Shown here in pieces: positions 8,095 to 16,624 of a stretch of 64,000 bases of DNA (positions are counted from its first letter, which is position 1; each line of letters begins with the position of its first letter). The DNA lies in contig NZ_LMDS01000006.1 of the NCBI RefSeq assembly GCF_001425865.1, positions 248,001 to 312,000 on the forward strand, given 5' to 3'. Under the pieces are notes generated by a model. That model ran no database searches, had not been told where the DNA came from, and saw nothing but the letters and a program-made list of their open reading frames with translations. The translations under genes and the position numbers were made by a program. Origin of the DNA: Rhizobacter sp. Root404 (GTDB lineage Bacteria; Pseudomonadota; Gammaproteobacteria; Burkholderiales; Burkholderiaceae_C).

Positions 8095-9029
8095 TTGAGG
8101 ACCACCCGCGGGTCGACCAGCTTGTAGAGGATGTCGGTCAGCAGGTTCACGACCATCGTGATCACCGCGATGTAGATCGCGAACGCCTGGATCACCGGGT
8201 AGTCGCTGCGGTTCACCGCCAGCAGGATCTCGCGGCCGAGACCCGGGATCGAGAAGAACACCTCGATCAGGAACGAGCCGACGAAGATGCCCGGCAGGCT
8301 CACCGCCACGTTCGTCAGGATCGGGATCATCGCGTTGCGCAGCACGTGCTTCATCAGGATGACCGGCTCGGTCAGGCCCTTGGCGCGCGCGGTGCGCACG
8401 TAGTCGTGGCCGATCTCGTCGAGGAAGAAGGTGCGGTACAGCCGCGTCGTCGGCGCCAGCGAGACCGCCACGGCCAGCAGCACCGGCAGCGGCGCGTAGG
8501 TGGTCAGGTTGGTCCAGACGCTGTCGCTCCAGCCCTGCACGGGGAAGAGCCCGAGCTGGAACGCGAACACGTACTGGCCGACGATCACGTAGACCAGGAA
8601 CGAGATCGACAGCGCCACCGTCGTGAGCACCATGATCGTCCGGTCGGTCAGCGAGCCGCGCACGTAGGCCACGCCCATCGCGAACGGGATCGCCAGCAGC
8701 GTGTCGAGGATCAGGATCGGCACCATCACCGTCAACGTCGCCGGCAGGCGGGTGGCGAACAGGTTGGAGACCGCCTCGTTGGTCGCCCAGCTCTTGCCCC
8801 AGTCGAACGTGACGATCTGCTTGAGGAAGATGCCGAACTGCGTCCACAGCGGCTCGTTCAGCCCGAGCTGCTGGCGGATCGCGTCGACCTGCTGTTGGGT
8901 GGCGTTCAGGCCGCCGAGGATTTCAGCGGGATCGCCGCCAAAGGCTTTGAATAGCAGGAACACCAGCAGAACGACGCCGAACAATGTCGGGATCATTTGC
9001 CACAGGCGTCGGATCAGATAGGCCGCCAT
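8091..9029 (-). CDS. yejB: Peptide ABC transporter permease (YejB type)
   Basis: This is a 312-residue permease with six predicted membrane helices. The N-terminus (MAAYLIRRLWQMIPTLFGVV) is typical of DppB/OppB/YejB proteins, and ARAKGLTEPVILMKHVLRNA is the EAA loop. First gene of the leftward yejBEF unit. AGGAG lies 12 bases before the ATG, a rather long spacing. The divergent binding-protein genes begin 312 bases away, so the two units probably share a control region. Confidence 0.92.
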   Translation of the reverse strand: MAAYLIRRLWQMIPTLFGVVLLVFLLFKAFGGDPAEILGGLNATQQQVDAIRQQLGLNEPLWTQFGIFLKQIVTFDWGKSWATNEAVSNLFATRLPATLTVMVPILILDTLLAIPFAMGVAYVRGSLTDRTIMVLTTVALSISFLVYVIVGQYVFAFQLGLFPVQGWSDSVWTNLTTYAPLPVLLAVAVSLAPTTRLYRTFFLDEIGHDYVRTARAKGLTEPVILMKHVLRNAMIPILTNVAVSLPGIFVGSFLIEVFFSIPGLGREILLAVNRSDYPVIQAFAIYIAVITMVVNLLTDILYKLVDPRVVLK

Positions 9030-9341
9030 GGCTCAACACACTCCTCATCCAGTCAAATCGGGGCACCCCGCGCGCCGCCCGTGCTCGTGGCGGGGCGGGC
9101 GGCGCAGGGTGCGAGCGGACGGGAGTCTAGGGCCTGCGCGGGGCGGCCCTCCCCCGCGTTTGCCCTCTTTCCCCGCCGCGCGGCTGGCGCGCCGGCACGC
9201 AATTCGCGTGCCCCGGGTCGGCCGCGCCGGAACCTTGGTGCTTGCACCGTGTCCGACCGCGCAGCGCTGCCCCTAGACTCCCGCCTTCGATTCACCGGCC
9301 CCACCCGGGCCCCTGTCGTGATCCCACAAGGAACGCCGTCC
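9030..9341. promoter_or_regulatory. Divergent control region between yejBEF and the binding-protein array
   Basis: These 312 bases hold no gene I can support. The region must contain the promoters for both the leftward transporter unit and the rightward array of five binding proteins. It is very GC-rich, and I could not single out convincing -35/-10 pairs or an operator. An AAGGA ribosome site at 9328-9332 serves the first binding protein. Confidence 0.5.
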
Positions 9342-11192
9342 ATGCCCTCTCGCGCCGCCGCGCCGCGCCGCGCTTTCGTCCTTCGCGGCCTCGCGGCGCT
9401 CGTCGGCGGCTGGTTCGCGCCGCGGGCCGGGGCGCAACCCGCGCCGGCCACGGCGCCCGGCGGCAAGAAGGTCCTGCGCTACGCGATGCGCGTCGCGGAG
9501 ACCGGCTTCGACCCGGCGCAGATCTCGGACCTCTATTCGAGCCTGATCGCCTCGAACATCTTCGATTCGCTGTTTGCCTACGAATTCCTCGCGCGCCCGG
9601 TGCGGTTGCGGCCGAGCACCGCCGCGGCGTTCCCCGAGGCGTCGGCCGACTTCAAGCGCTTCACGGTCCGCATCAAGCCCGGCATCTTCTTCGCCGACGA
9701 TCCGGCGTTCAAGGGCGTGAAGCGCGAACTCGTCGCGGCCGACTACGTCTACAGCATCAAGCGCCACTTCGACCCGCGCTGGAAGAGCCCGACGTACCAG
9801 ACCCTCGCGAACAACGCGATCGTCGGCCTGGACGACCTGCGCCAGGCCGCGATCAGGAACAAGACGCCGTTCGACTACGACACCCCGGTCGAAGGCCTGC
9901 GCGCGACCGACCGCTACACGATCCATTTCATCCTCGGCACGCCGAACCCGCGCTTCACCGATGCGCTGAGCGATCCCTCCAAGCTCGGGGCGGTCGCACG
10001 CGAGGTGGTCGAGTTCTACGGCGACAAGATCATGGATCACCCGGTCGGCACCGGCCCGTTCCGGCTCGCCGAGTGGCGACGCAGCTCGCTGGTCGCGCTC
10101 GAGAAGAACCCGAGCTACCGCGACGAGTTCTACGACGAGGAGGCCCCCGCCGGCGACCCGCTCGCGCAGGCCGCCGCCGCCAAGCTGAAGGGCCGCAAGC
10201 TGCCGATGGTCGACCGGGTCGAGCTCAGCGTGATCGAGCAGCCGCAGCCGCGCTGGCTGGCCTTCATCAACCGCGAAATGGACGTCGTCTGGCAGGTGCC
10301 CGAGGACTTCACCAACATCGCGATCCCGAACAACCAGGTCGCGCCCAACCTGGCCAAGCAGGGCGTCTACCAGGTCCGCTACCAGCGCAACGACGCGTCG
10401 ATGTCGTACTTCGGCATGGAGAACCCGGTGGTCGGCGGCTACACGCCCGAGAAGGTCGCGCTGCGCCGCGCGCTCGCACTGGCGGTCAACGTGGACGAAG
10501 AGATCCGCGTGGTGCGGCGAGGCCAGGCGATCGTCGCGCAGTCGATCGTGCCGCCGGGCCTGTACGGCTACGACCCGGCGTTCAAGAGCGAGATGGGCGA
10601 GTTCAACCGCGGCAAGGCACAGGCGCTGCTCGACCTGTACGGCTACACGGACCGCGACGGCGACGGCTGGCGCGAGCAGCCCGACGGCTCGCCGCTGACG
10701 ATCGAGTACGCGACCCAGCCGAACGACCTCGATCGCCAGCTGATCACCCAGTGGAAGAAGAACATGGATGCGATCGGCATCCGCATGGTTTTCAAGACCG
10801 CGCAGTGGCCCGAGAACCTGAAGGCCTCGCGCGCCGGCAAGCTGATGATGTGGGGCGTGGCCTGGACCGGGGGGCCCGACGGCGAGGAGTTCCTCGTTCT
10901 CGGCGACGGCCCCGAGAAGGGCCAGGCCAACCACGCCCGCTTCGACCATCCCGAATACAACCGCCTGTTCCAGCAGATGCGCGTGATGCCCGACGGCCCC
11001 GAACGGCTGAAGGTGATGACCCGCATGAAGGAGATCCTGGTCGCGTTCATGCCCTACAAGGCGCACGTGCACCGCATCTGGACCGACCTGGCGCAGCCCT
11101 GGGTCGTGGGCTACCACCGCAACCTGTTCGTCGCCGAGTTCTGGCGCTACGTCGACATCGATCTGGCCGAGAAGGCAAGGCGCCTGGGATGA
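9342..11192 (+). CDS. YejA-type peptide-binding protein, paralogue 1 (subtype A)
   Basis: This is a 616-residue family 5 extracellular solute-binding protein. ATG 9342 is chosen because of AAGGA nine bases upstream and because it starts an export signal (PRRAFVLRGLAALVGGWF, cleavage near GAQ). Family landmarks: RVAETGFDPAQISDLYSS, GIFFADDPAFKG, HPVGTGPFRLAEWRRSS, LYGYTDRDGDGWREQPDGS, TAQWPENLKASRAGKLMMW. The middle domain has WQVPEDFTNIAIPN and IRVVRRGQAIVAQSIVPPG, which group it with the fifth paralogue. Expected role: deliver peptides to YejBEF. Its stop overlaps the next start (ATGA). Confidence 0.92.
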   Translation: MPSRAAAPRRAFVLRGLAALVGGWFAPRAGAQPAPATAPGGKKVLRYAMRVAETGFDPAQISDLYSSLIASNIFDSLFAYEFLARPVRLRPSTAAAFPEASADFKRFTVRIKPGIFFADDPAFKGVKRELVAADYVYSIKRHFDPRWKSPTYQTLANNAIVGLDDLRQAAIRNKTPFDYDTPVEGLRATDRYTIHFILGTPNPRFTDALSDPSKLGAVAREVVEFYGDKIMDHPVGTGPFRLAEWRRSSLVALEKNPSYRDEFYDEEAPAGDPLAQAAAAKLKGRKLPMVDRVELSVIEQPQPRWLAFINREMDVVWQVPEDFTNIAIPNNQVAPNLAKQGVYQVRYQRNDASMSYFGMENPVVGGYTPEKVALRRALALAVNVDEEIRVVRRGQAIVAQSIVPPGLYGYDPAFKSEMGEFNRGKAQALLDLYGYTDRDGDGWREQPDGSPLTIEYATQPNDLDRQLITQWKKNMDAIGIRMVFKTAQWPENLKASRAGKLMMWGVAWTGGPDGEEFLVLGDGPEKGQANHARFDHPEYNRLFQQMRVMPDGPERLKVMTRMKEILVAFMPYKAHVHRIWTDLAQPWVVGYHRNLFVAEFWRYVDIDLAEKARRLG

Positions 11193-13009
11193 GCGGCGCC
11201 GAATTCACCCGCCGCAGCGTGCTCGCGGCCGGCGCCGGGGCGGCGTTGGGTCTGCCGGCGGCCGCGCGTGCCGAGCCGGGAAAGAAGGTGCTGCGCTATG
11301 CGTTCGAGGTCGCGGAGACGAGTCTCGATCCGGCCAAGATCAACGACCTCTATTCGCGCATCCTGACGCCGCACATCTTCGAAGGGCTATACCACTACGA
11401 CCACCTGGCGCGGCCGATCAAGATCAAGCCGCTCACCGCCGACGGCATGCCGCAGGCGTCGAGCGATTTCCGCACGTGGACGGTCAAGATCAGGCCCGGC
11501 ATTTACTTTGCAGACGACCCCGCCTTCAGAGGCAAGCGACGCGAACTCGTCGCGCAAGACTACGTCTACAGCTTCAAGCGCTTCGCCGACCCGGCCAACA
11601 AGAGCCCGGTCTGGTCGGGCCTCGAGACCGAACGGCTGCTCGGCCTCAACGAGTTGCGCCAGGCCGGACTCGATGCGCGCAAGCCGTTCGACTACGACCG
11701 CGAGATCGAAGGACTGCGCGCGCTCGACCGCTACACCTTGCAGTTCAAGGTGGCCGAGCCGCGCCCTCGTTTCCATGAGAACCTGGCGTCCGGTGACCTG
11801 TTCGGGGCGGTGGCTCGCGAGGTGATCGAGTTCTACGGCGAGGAGGCCGAGTCCCATCCCGTTGGCACCGGCCCGTTCCGCCTCGTGCAGTGGCGACGCA
11901 GCTCGTTCATCGCATTCGAGCGCAACCCCGGCTTCCGCGAGATGTTCTACGACGCCGAGCCCGCCGCCGACGATGCGGAGGGGCAGGCCTGGGCGGCGCG
12001 ACTCAAGGGACGCCGCCTGCCGATGGTCGATCGGGTCGAGATCTCGATCATCGAGGAGGAGCAGCCGCGCTGGCTGGCGTTCCTGAACAACCAGGCCGAC
12101 CTGCAGTTCGAGATGGGCTTCCAGTTCATCCCGCAGGCGATGCCGAACGGCAAGGTCGCGCCGAACCTCGCGAAGCGCGGCATCAAGGGCTACCGCTACC
12201 TCGAGCCGACCGTCTATTGCGCCTTCTTCAACATGGAGGACGCGGTGATCGGAGGCTACGAGCCGGCGCGCATCGCGCTGCGTCGCGCGATCGGACTGGG
12301 CATGGACGCGCGAACGCTGGTGGCCTACGCCTACAACGGCCAGGGTGCCGCCGCGCAGACGCCGCTGCTGCCGCACACCAGCAACTACGACCCTCACTAC
12401 CGCAGCGAATTCGGCGAGTACGACCCGGCGCGCGCGCAGGCGCTGCTGGACTTGTACGGCTACGTCGACAAGGATGGCGATGGCTGGCGCGAGCAGCCCG
12501 ACGGTTCGCCACTGGTGCTGCGCATCAACACCCAGTCCGACCAGCGCTCGCGCAAGATCGCCGAGGTGATGGACCGCAACCTGCGCGCGCTGCGCATCCG
12601 CAGCGAGTCGGTCGTGGCGCAGTGGCCCGAGAACCTGAAGGCGGCGCGCGCGGGCAAGCTGCAGGTGTGGACAGTCGGTTCGCAGGCCGACGCGCCCGAT
12701 TCGATCGGCGCCCTCGCGCGCTACGACAGCCGCCAGATCGGCGGGCAAAACATGGCCCGCTTCCGCATGCCTGCGTTCGACGCACTCTACGATCGCGCGC
12801 AGGCGCTGCCCGACGGGCCGGAACGCGCCGCACTGTTCGACCAGGCTCAGAAGCTCGCATTGGCCTACATGCCGTACAAGTACACGATCCACCGCATCTC
12901 CACCGACATGGCTCAGCCGTGGTTGATCGGCTACCGCCACCCGGTCTTCTGGACCGACTGGTGGCAGTACGTGGACATCGACGATTCGCTGCGCAATCCG
13001 ACCCGATGA
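11189..13009 (+). CDS. YejA-type peptide-binding protein, paralogue 2 (subtype B)
   Basis: A 606-residue solute-binding protein beginning at ATG 11189, which overlaps the previous stop. The N-terminus, TRRSVLAAGAGAALGLPAAA, resembles a twin-Arg export signal; the open frame continues far upstream only as a shadow. It shares VEISIIEEEQPRWLAF, FQFIPQAMPNGKVAPNLAK and YNGQGAAAQTPLLPHTSNYD with paralogues 3 and 4, unlike 1 and 5. The DKDGDGWREQPDGSPL loop is conserved. Substitutions against its neighbours are concentrated in the middle domain, where ligand contacts would be expected. It ends in an ATGATG overlap with the next gene. Confidence 0.92.
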   Translation: MSGAEFTRRSVLAAGAGAALGLPAAARAEPGKKVLRYAFEVAETSLDPAKINDLYSRILTPHIFEGLYHYDHLARPIKIKPLTADGMPQASSDFRTWTVKIRPGIYFADDPAFRGKRRELVAQDYVYSFKRFADPANKSPVWSGLETERLLGLNELRQAGLDARKPFDYDREIEGLRALDRYTLQFKVAEPRPRFHENLASGDLFGAVAREVIEFYGEEAESHPVGTGPFRLVQWRRSSFIAFERNPGFREMFYDAEPAADDAEGQAWAARLKGRRLPMVDRVEISIIEEEQPRWLAFLNNQADLQFEMGFQFIPQAMPNGKVAPNLAKRGIKGYRYLEPTVYCAFFNMEDAVIGGYEPARIALRRAIGLGMDARTLVAYAYNGQGAAAQTPLLPHTSNYDPHYRSEFGEYDPARAQALLDLYGYVDKDGDGWREQPDGSPLVLRINTQSDQRSRKIAEVMDRNLRALRIRSESVVAQWPENLKAARAGKLQVWTVGSQADAPDSIGALARYDSRQIGGQNMARFRMPAFDALYDRAQALPDGPERAALFDQAQKLALAYMPYKYTIHRISTDMAQPWLIGYRHPVFWTDWWQYVDIDDSLRNPTR

Positions 13010-14826
13010 TGACGCTCCGCCCACTCTTGATCGCCGCCACGCTGGCCGCCGTCGCCCACGTCCACGCCTACGCCCAGGCGCCCACGCCGCCGGCGGCACC
13101 GCAAAAGGTACTGCGCTACGCCTTCGAGGTCGCCGAGACCAGCCTCGACCCGGTCAAGATCAACGACCTCTATTCGCGCACGCTGACGCCACACATCTTC
13201 GAGGGCCTGTACACCTACGACCACCTCGCGCGGCCGGTGAAGATCAAGCCGCTGACGGCCGACGGCATGCCGCAGAACTCGGCCGACTTCCGCACCTGGA
13301 CCGTCAAGATCAAGCCCGGCATCTACTTCGCCGACGACCCGGCGTTCAAGGGTGCGAAGCGCGAGCTGGTGGCGCAGGACTACGTCTACGCGATGAAGCG
13401 CTTCGCCGACCCGGCCAACAAGAGCCCGGTCTGGAGCGGGCTTGAGAACGAGAAGCTGCTGGGCCTGGCGGAGTTGCGTCAGCGCGCCATCGACAGCAAG
13501 AAGCCCTTCGACTACGACACCGAGATCGAAGGCGTGCGCGCCCTCGATCGCTACACCGTGCAGTTCCGCATCGCCGATCCGCGCCCGCGCTTCATCGAGG
13601 CGCTCGCCGGCGGCGATCTGTTCGGCGCAGTGCCGCGCGAGGCCGTCGAGTTCTATGGCGAGCAGTTCCAGGCGCACCCGGTCGGCACCGGGCCGTTTCG
13701 CCTCGTGCAGTGGCGGCGCAGCTCGTTCATCGCGCTGGAGCGCAACCCGGGCTACCGCGAGCGCTATTACGACGCCGAACCGGCCGCCGACGATGCCGAG
13801 GGCCAGGCCATCCTGGCGCGACTCAAAGGTCGGCGCCTGCCGATGGTCGACCGGGTCGAGATCTCGATCATCGAGGAGGAGCAGCCGCGCTGGCTGTCGT
13901 TCGTCAACGGCGAGGCCGATCTGGCCTACCGCGTCGGCTACCAGTTCGTGAACCAGGCGATGCCGGGCGGCAAGGTCGCACCCCACCTCGCGAAGCGCGG
14001 CGTGCAGGGCTTCCGCTATGTCGAGGCGGCGGCGAACTACTACCTGTTCAACCTCGACGACCCGGTGGTGGGCGGCTACACGCCCGAGCAGGTGGCGCTG
14101 CGCCGTGCGTTCGGGCTCGGTCTGAACACGCAGAACATCATCGACTACGCCTACAGCGGCATGGGCACGATCGCGCAAGGGCCGACGCTGGCGCACACCA
14201 GCGCCTACGACCCGAAGCTCAAGACCGAGGTGGGCGACTACGACCCGGCGCGTGCCAACGCGCTGCTCGATCTGTACGGCTACAAGGACCGCGACGGCGA
14301 CGGCTGGCGCGAGCGCCCCGACGGCTCGCCGCTGGTGCTGGACGTCAACACCCAGTCGCAGCTGCGCGACCGGCGCATCGCCGAGGTGATGACCAAGAAC
14401 ATGAAGGCGCTCGGGATCCGGGTGCGGATGAAGGTCGCGCAGTGGCCCGAGAACCTGAAGTCGGCGCGTGCCGGCAAGTACCAGATGTGGGCGCTGGGCG
14501 GTTCGTCCGCCTCGCCGGATTCGGCCGGCGCATTCCAGCGCATGGACAGCCGCCAGATCGGCGGCCAGAACATGGCGCGCGTGCGCCTGCCCGAGCTCGA
14601 CGCCGCCTACGCCAAGCTGCAGGAACTGCCCGACGGGCCGGAGCGCCTGGCGGTGTTCCGCCAGGCCGAACAGATCGCGCTCGCGTACATGCCCTACAAG
14701 TTCACGCTGAACCGCGTCTCGATCGACATGGCGCAGCCGCAGGTGATCGGCTACCGCCATCCGGTCTTCTGGCAGGACTGGTGGCAGTACGTCGACATCG
14801 ACGACTCCCTGCGCCCGAAGCGCTGA
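13006..14826 (+). CDS. YejA-type peptide-binding protein, paralogue 3 (subtype B)
   Basis: A 606-residue binding protein, ATG 13006, overlapping the previous stop by four bases. The signal peptide is an ordinary Sec type (LRPLLIAATLAAVAHVHAYAQ) without twin Arg. The mature part is very close to paralogue 2: same AETSLDPVKINDLYSRTLTP opening, EEEQPRWLSF, YQFVNQAMPGGKVAPHLAKR and MGTIAQGPTLAHTSAYD. The likeness of 2 and 3 points to a fairly recent duplication. The stop codon is followed by only four bases before the next ATG. Confidence 0.92.
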   Translation: MMTLRPLLIAATLAAVAHVHAYAQAPTPPAAPQKVLRYAFEVAETSLDPVKINDLYSRTLTPHIFEGLYTYDHLARPVKIKPLTADGMPQNSADFRTWTVKIKPGIYFADDPAFKGAKRELVAQDYVYAMKRFADPANKSPVWSGLENEKLLGLAELRQRAIDSKKPFDYDTEIEGVRALDRYTVQFRIADPRPRFIEALAGGDLFGAVPREAVEFYGEQFQAHPVGTGPFRLVQWRRSSFIALERNPGYRERYYDAEPAADDAEGQAILARLKGRRLPMVDRVEISIIEEEQPRWLSFVNGEADLAYRVGYQFVNQAMPGGKVAPHLAKRGVQGFRYVEAAANYYLFNLDDPVVGGYTPEQVALRRAFGLGLNTQNIIDYAYSGMGTIAQGPTLAHTSAYDPKLKTEVGDYDPARANALLDLYGYKDRDGDGWRERPDGSPLVLDVNTQSQLRDRRIAEVMTKNMKALGIRVRMKVAQWPENLKSARAGKYQMWALGGSSASPDSAGAFQRMDSRQIGGQNMARVRLPELDAAYAKLQELPDGPERLAVFRQAEQIALAYMPYKFTLNRVSIDMAQPQVIGYRHPVFWQDWWQYVDIDDSLRPKR

Positions 14827-14830
14827 CAGC

Positions 14831-16624
14831 ATGAGGCTGCGCCGGTTCCTCTGCATCGTCGCCGTGCTGGTCGGTGCGGCGGGCGCGCGCGCCGAGCCGC
14901 TCAAGGTGCTGCGCTACGCGTTCGAAGTCGCCGAGTCGAGCCTGGATCCGGCCAAGACCAACGATTTCTATTCCAAGCAGCTGATCGGCAACGTCTACGA
15001 CGGCTTGTTCGCCTACGACCACCTCGCGCGGCCGGTGAAGATCAAGCCGTGGACCGCGCGCGCGCTGCCCGAGGTCAGCGACGATTTCAAGGTCTGGACG
15101 ATCAGGCTGCGCCCCGACATCTACTTCGCCGACGATCCTGCGTTCAAGGGTCGGAAGCGCGAGCTGGTCGCGCAGGACTACGTCTACTCGATCAAGCGCT
15201 TCGCCGATCCGGCCAGCAAGAGCCCGAGCTGGGGCGGCGTCGAGGCCGACGGCATCGTCGGATTGGCCGAGCTCCGCGCGCAGTCGCTGAAGAACAAGAC
15301 GCCGTTCGACTACGACCGCGAGATCGAGGGCCTGCGCGCGCTCGACCGCTACACGCTGCGCATCACGCTGAAGGAGCCGCGCCCGCGCTACAACGAGAGC
15401 CTGGCCGGTGGCGACCTGTTCGGCGCCGTCGCGCGCGAGGTGGTCGAGTTCTATGGCGATCGGTTCGATGCGCACCCGGTCGGTACCGGGCCGTTCAAGC
15501 TCGCCCAGTGGCGGCGCAGCTCGTTCATCGCGTTCGAGCGCAACCCCGATTTTCGCGAGGTGCTGTACGACGCGGCGCCCGCGGCCGACGATGCAGAAGG
15601 CCAGGCGTTGCTTGCCAGGTACAAGGGCCGGCGCCTGCCGCTGGTCGACCGGGTCGAGATCTCGATCGTCGAGGAAGAGCAGCCGCGCTGGCTCGCCTTC
15701 GTCAACGGCGAGGCCGACCTCGCGTACCGCGTGGGCTACCAGTTCGCACCGCAGGCGATGCCGAACGGCAAGGTCGCGCCGAACCTCGCGAAGCGCGGCA
15801 TCCGCGGGTTTCCGATCGTCGAGTCGGCCGGCAACTACTACTACTTCAACATGGAGGACGCGACCGTCGGCGGCTACACGCCGGAGAAGGTCGCGCTGCG
15901 CCGCGCGATCGCGCTCGGCATCGACGCGAGGAACGTGATCGACTACGCCTTCAATGGCCTGGGGACCTACTCGCAAGGCCCGACCCTGCCGTTCACCAGC
16001 GCCTACGACCCGGCGCTGAAGACCGAGTTCAGCGACTACGACCCGGCGCGCGCTCGAGCGCTGCTCGACCTGTACGGCTACACGGACCGCGACGGCGACG
16101 GCTGGCGCGAGCTGCCCGACGGCGCGCCGCTGCTGTTGCGCGTCTCGACCACGCCGGTGCAGCGCGACCGCAAGATCGCCGAGGTGATGAACAAGAACAT
16201 GAAGGCGCTGGGCATCCGCTTGCAGCTGCTGACGGCGCAGTGGCCCGAGAACCTGAAGGCGGCGCGCGCCGGCAAGCTCCAGATGTGGTTCCTCGGCTCG
16301 ATCTCGACCGCGCCGGATGCGGGCGGCTCGTTCGCCCGCTACGACGGTCGCCAGGCCGGCGGCCAGAACCTTGCGCGTTTCAAGCTGCCCGAGGCCGATG
16401 TGCTCTACGACCGGCTGCAGACGCTGCCCGACGGCCCCGAGCGCAGCGCCACCTTCCGCGAGATCGAGCGCCTGGCGATCGCCTACATGCCGTACAAGTT
16501 CACGTTGACCCGGGTGTCGCTCGACATGGCGCAGCCGCAGCTGATCGGCTATCGCCGGCCGGTGTTCTGGAAGGATTGGTGGCAGTACGTGGACATCGAC
16601 AACACGAAGCGGGTGGCCCGGTGA
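14831..16624 (+). CDS. YejA-type peptide-binding protein, paralogue 4 (subtype B)
   Basis: A 597-residue binding protein with a short Sec signal (MRLRRFLCIVAVLVGAAGAR, cleavage near ARA). It carries the subtype-B features EEEQPRWLAFVNGEADLAY, YQFAPQAMPNGKVAPNLAK and LGTYSQGPTLPFTSAYD, with KTNDFYSKQLIGN replacing the KINDLYSR of paralogues 2 and 3. The DRDGDGWRELPDGAPL loop and TAQWPENLKAARAGKLQMW are kept. The stop overlaps the GTG start of the fifth gene. Same presumed role, with a different peptide preference possible. Confidence 0.92.
   Translation: MRLRRFLCIVAVLVGAAGARAEPLKVLRYAFEVAESSLDPAKTNDFYSKQLIGNVYDGLFAYDHLARPVKIKPWTARALPEVSDDFKVWTIRLRPDIYFADDPAFKGRKRELVAQDYVYSIKRFADPASKSPSWGGVEADGIVGLAELRAQSLKNKTPFDYDREIEGLRALDRYTLRITLKEPRPRYNESLAGGDLFGAVAREVVEFYGDRFDAHPVGTGPFKLAQWRRSSFIAFERNPDFREVLYDAAPAADDAEGQALLARYKGRRLPLVDRVEISIVEEEQPRWLAFVNGEADLAYRVGYQFAPQAMPNGKVAPNLAKRGIRGFPIVESAGNYYYFNMEDATVGGYTPEKVALRRAIALGIDARNVIDYAFNGLGTYSQGPTLPFTSAYDPALKTEFSDYDPARARALLDLYGYTDRDGDGWRELPDGAPLLLRVSTTPVQRDRKIAEVMNKNMKALGIRLQLLTAQWPENLKAARAGKLQMWFLGSISTAPDAGGSFARYDGRQAGGQNLARFKLPEADVLYDRLQTLPDGPERSATFREIERLAIAYMPYKFTLTRVSLDMAQPQLIGYRRPVFWKDWWQYVDIDNTKRVAR

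Noticed and set aside
8997..9341. N-terminal extension of the first binding protein
   Set aside because: The extra residues would run through the divergent control region and place the export signal inside the protein; ATG 9342 has a good ribosome site.
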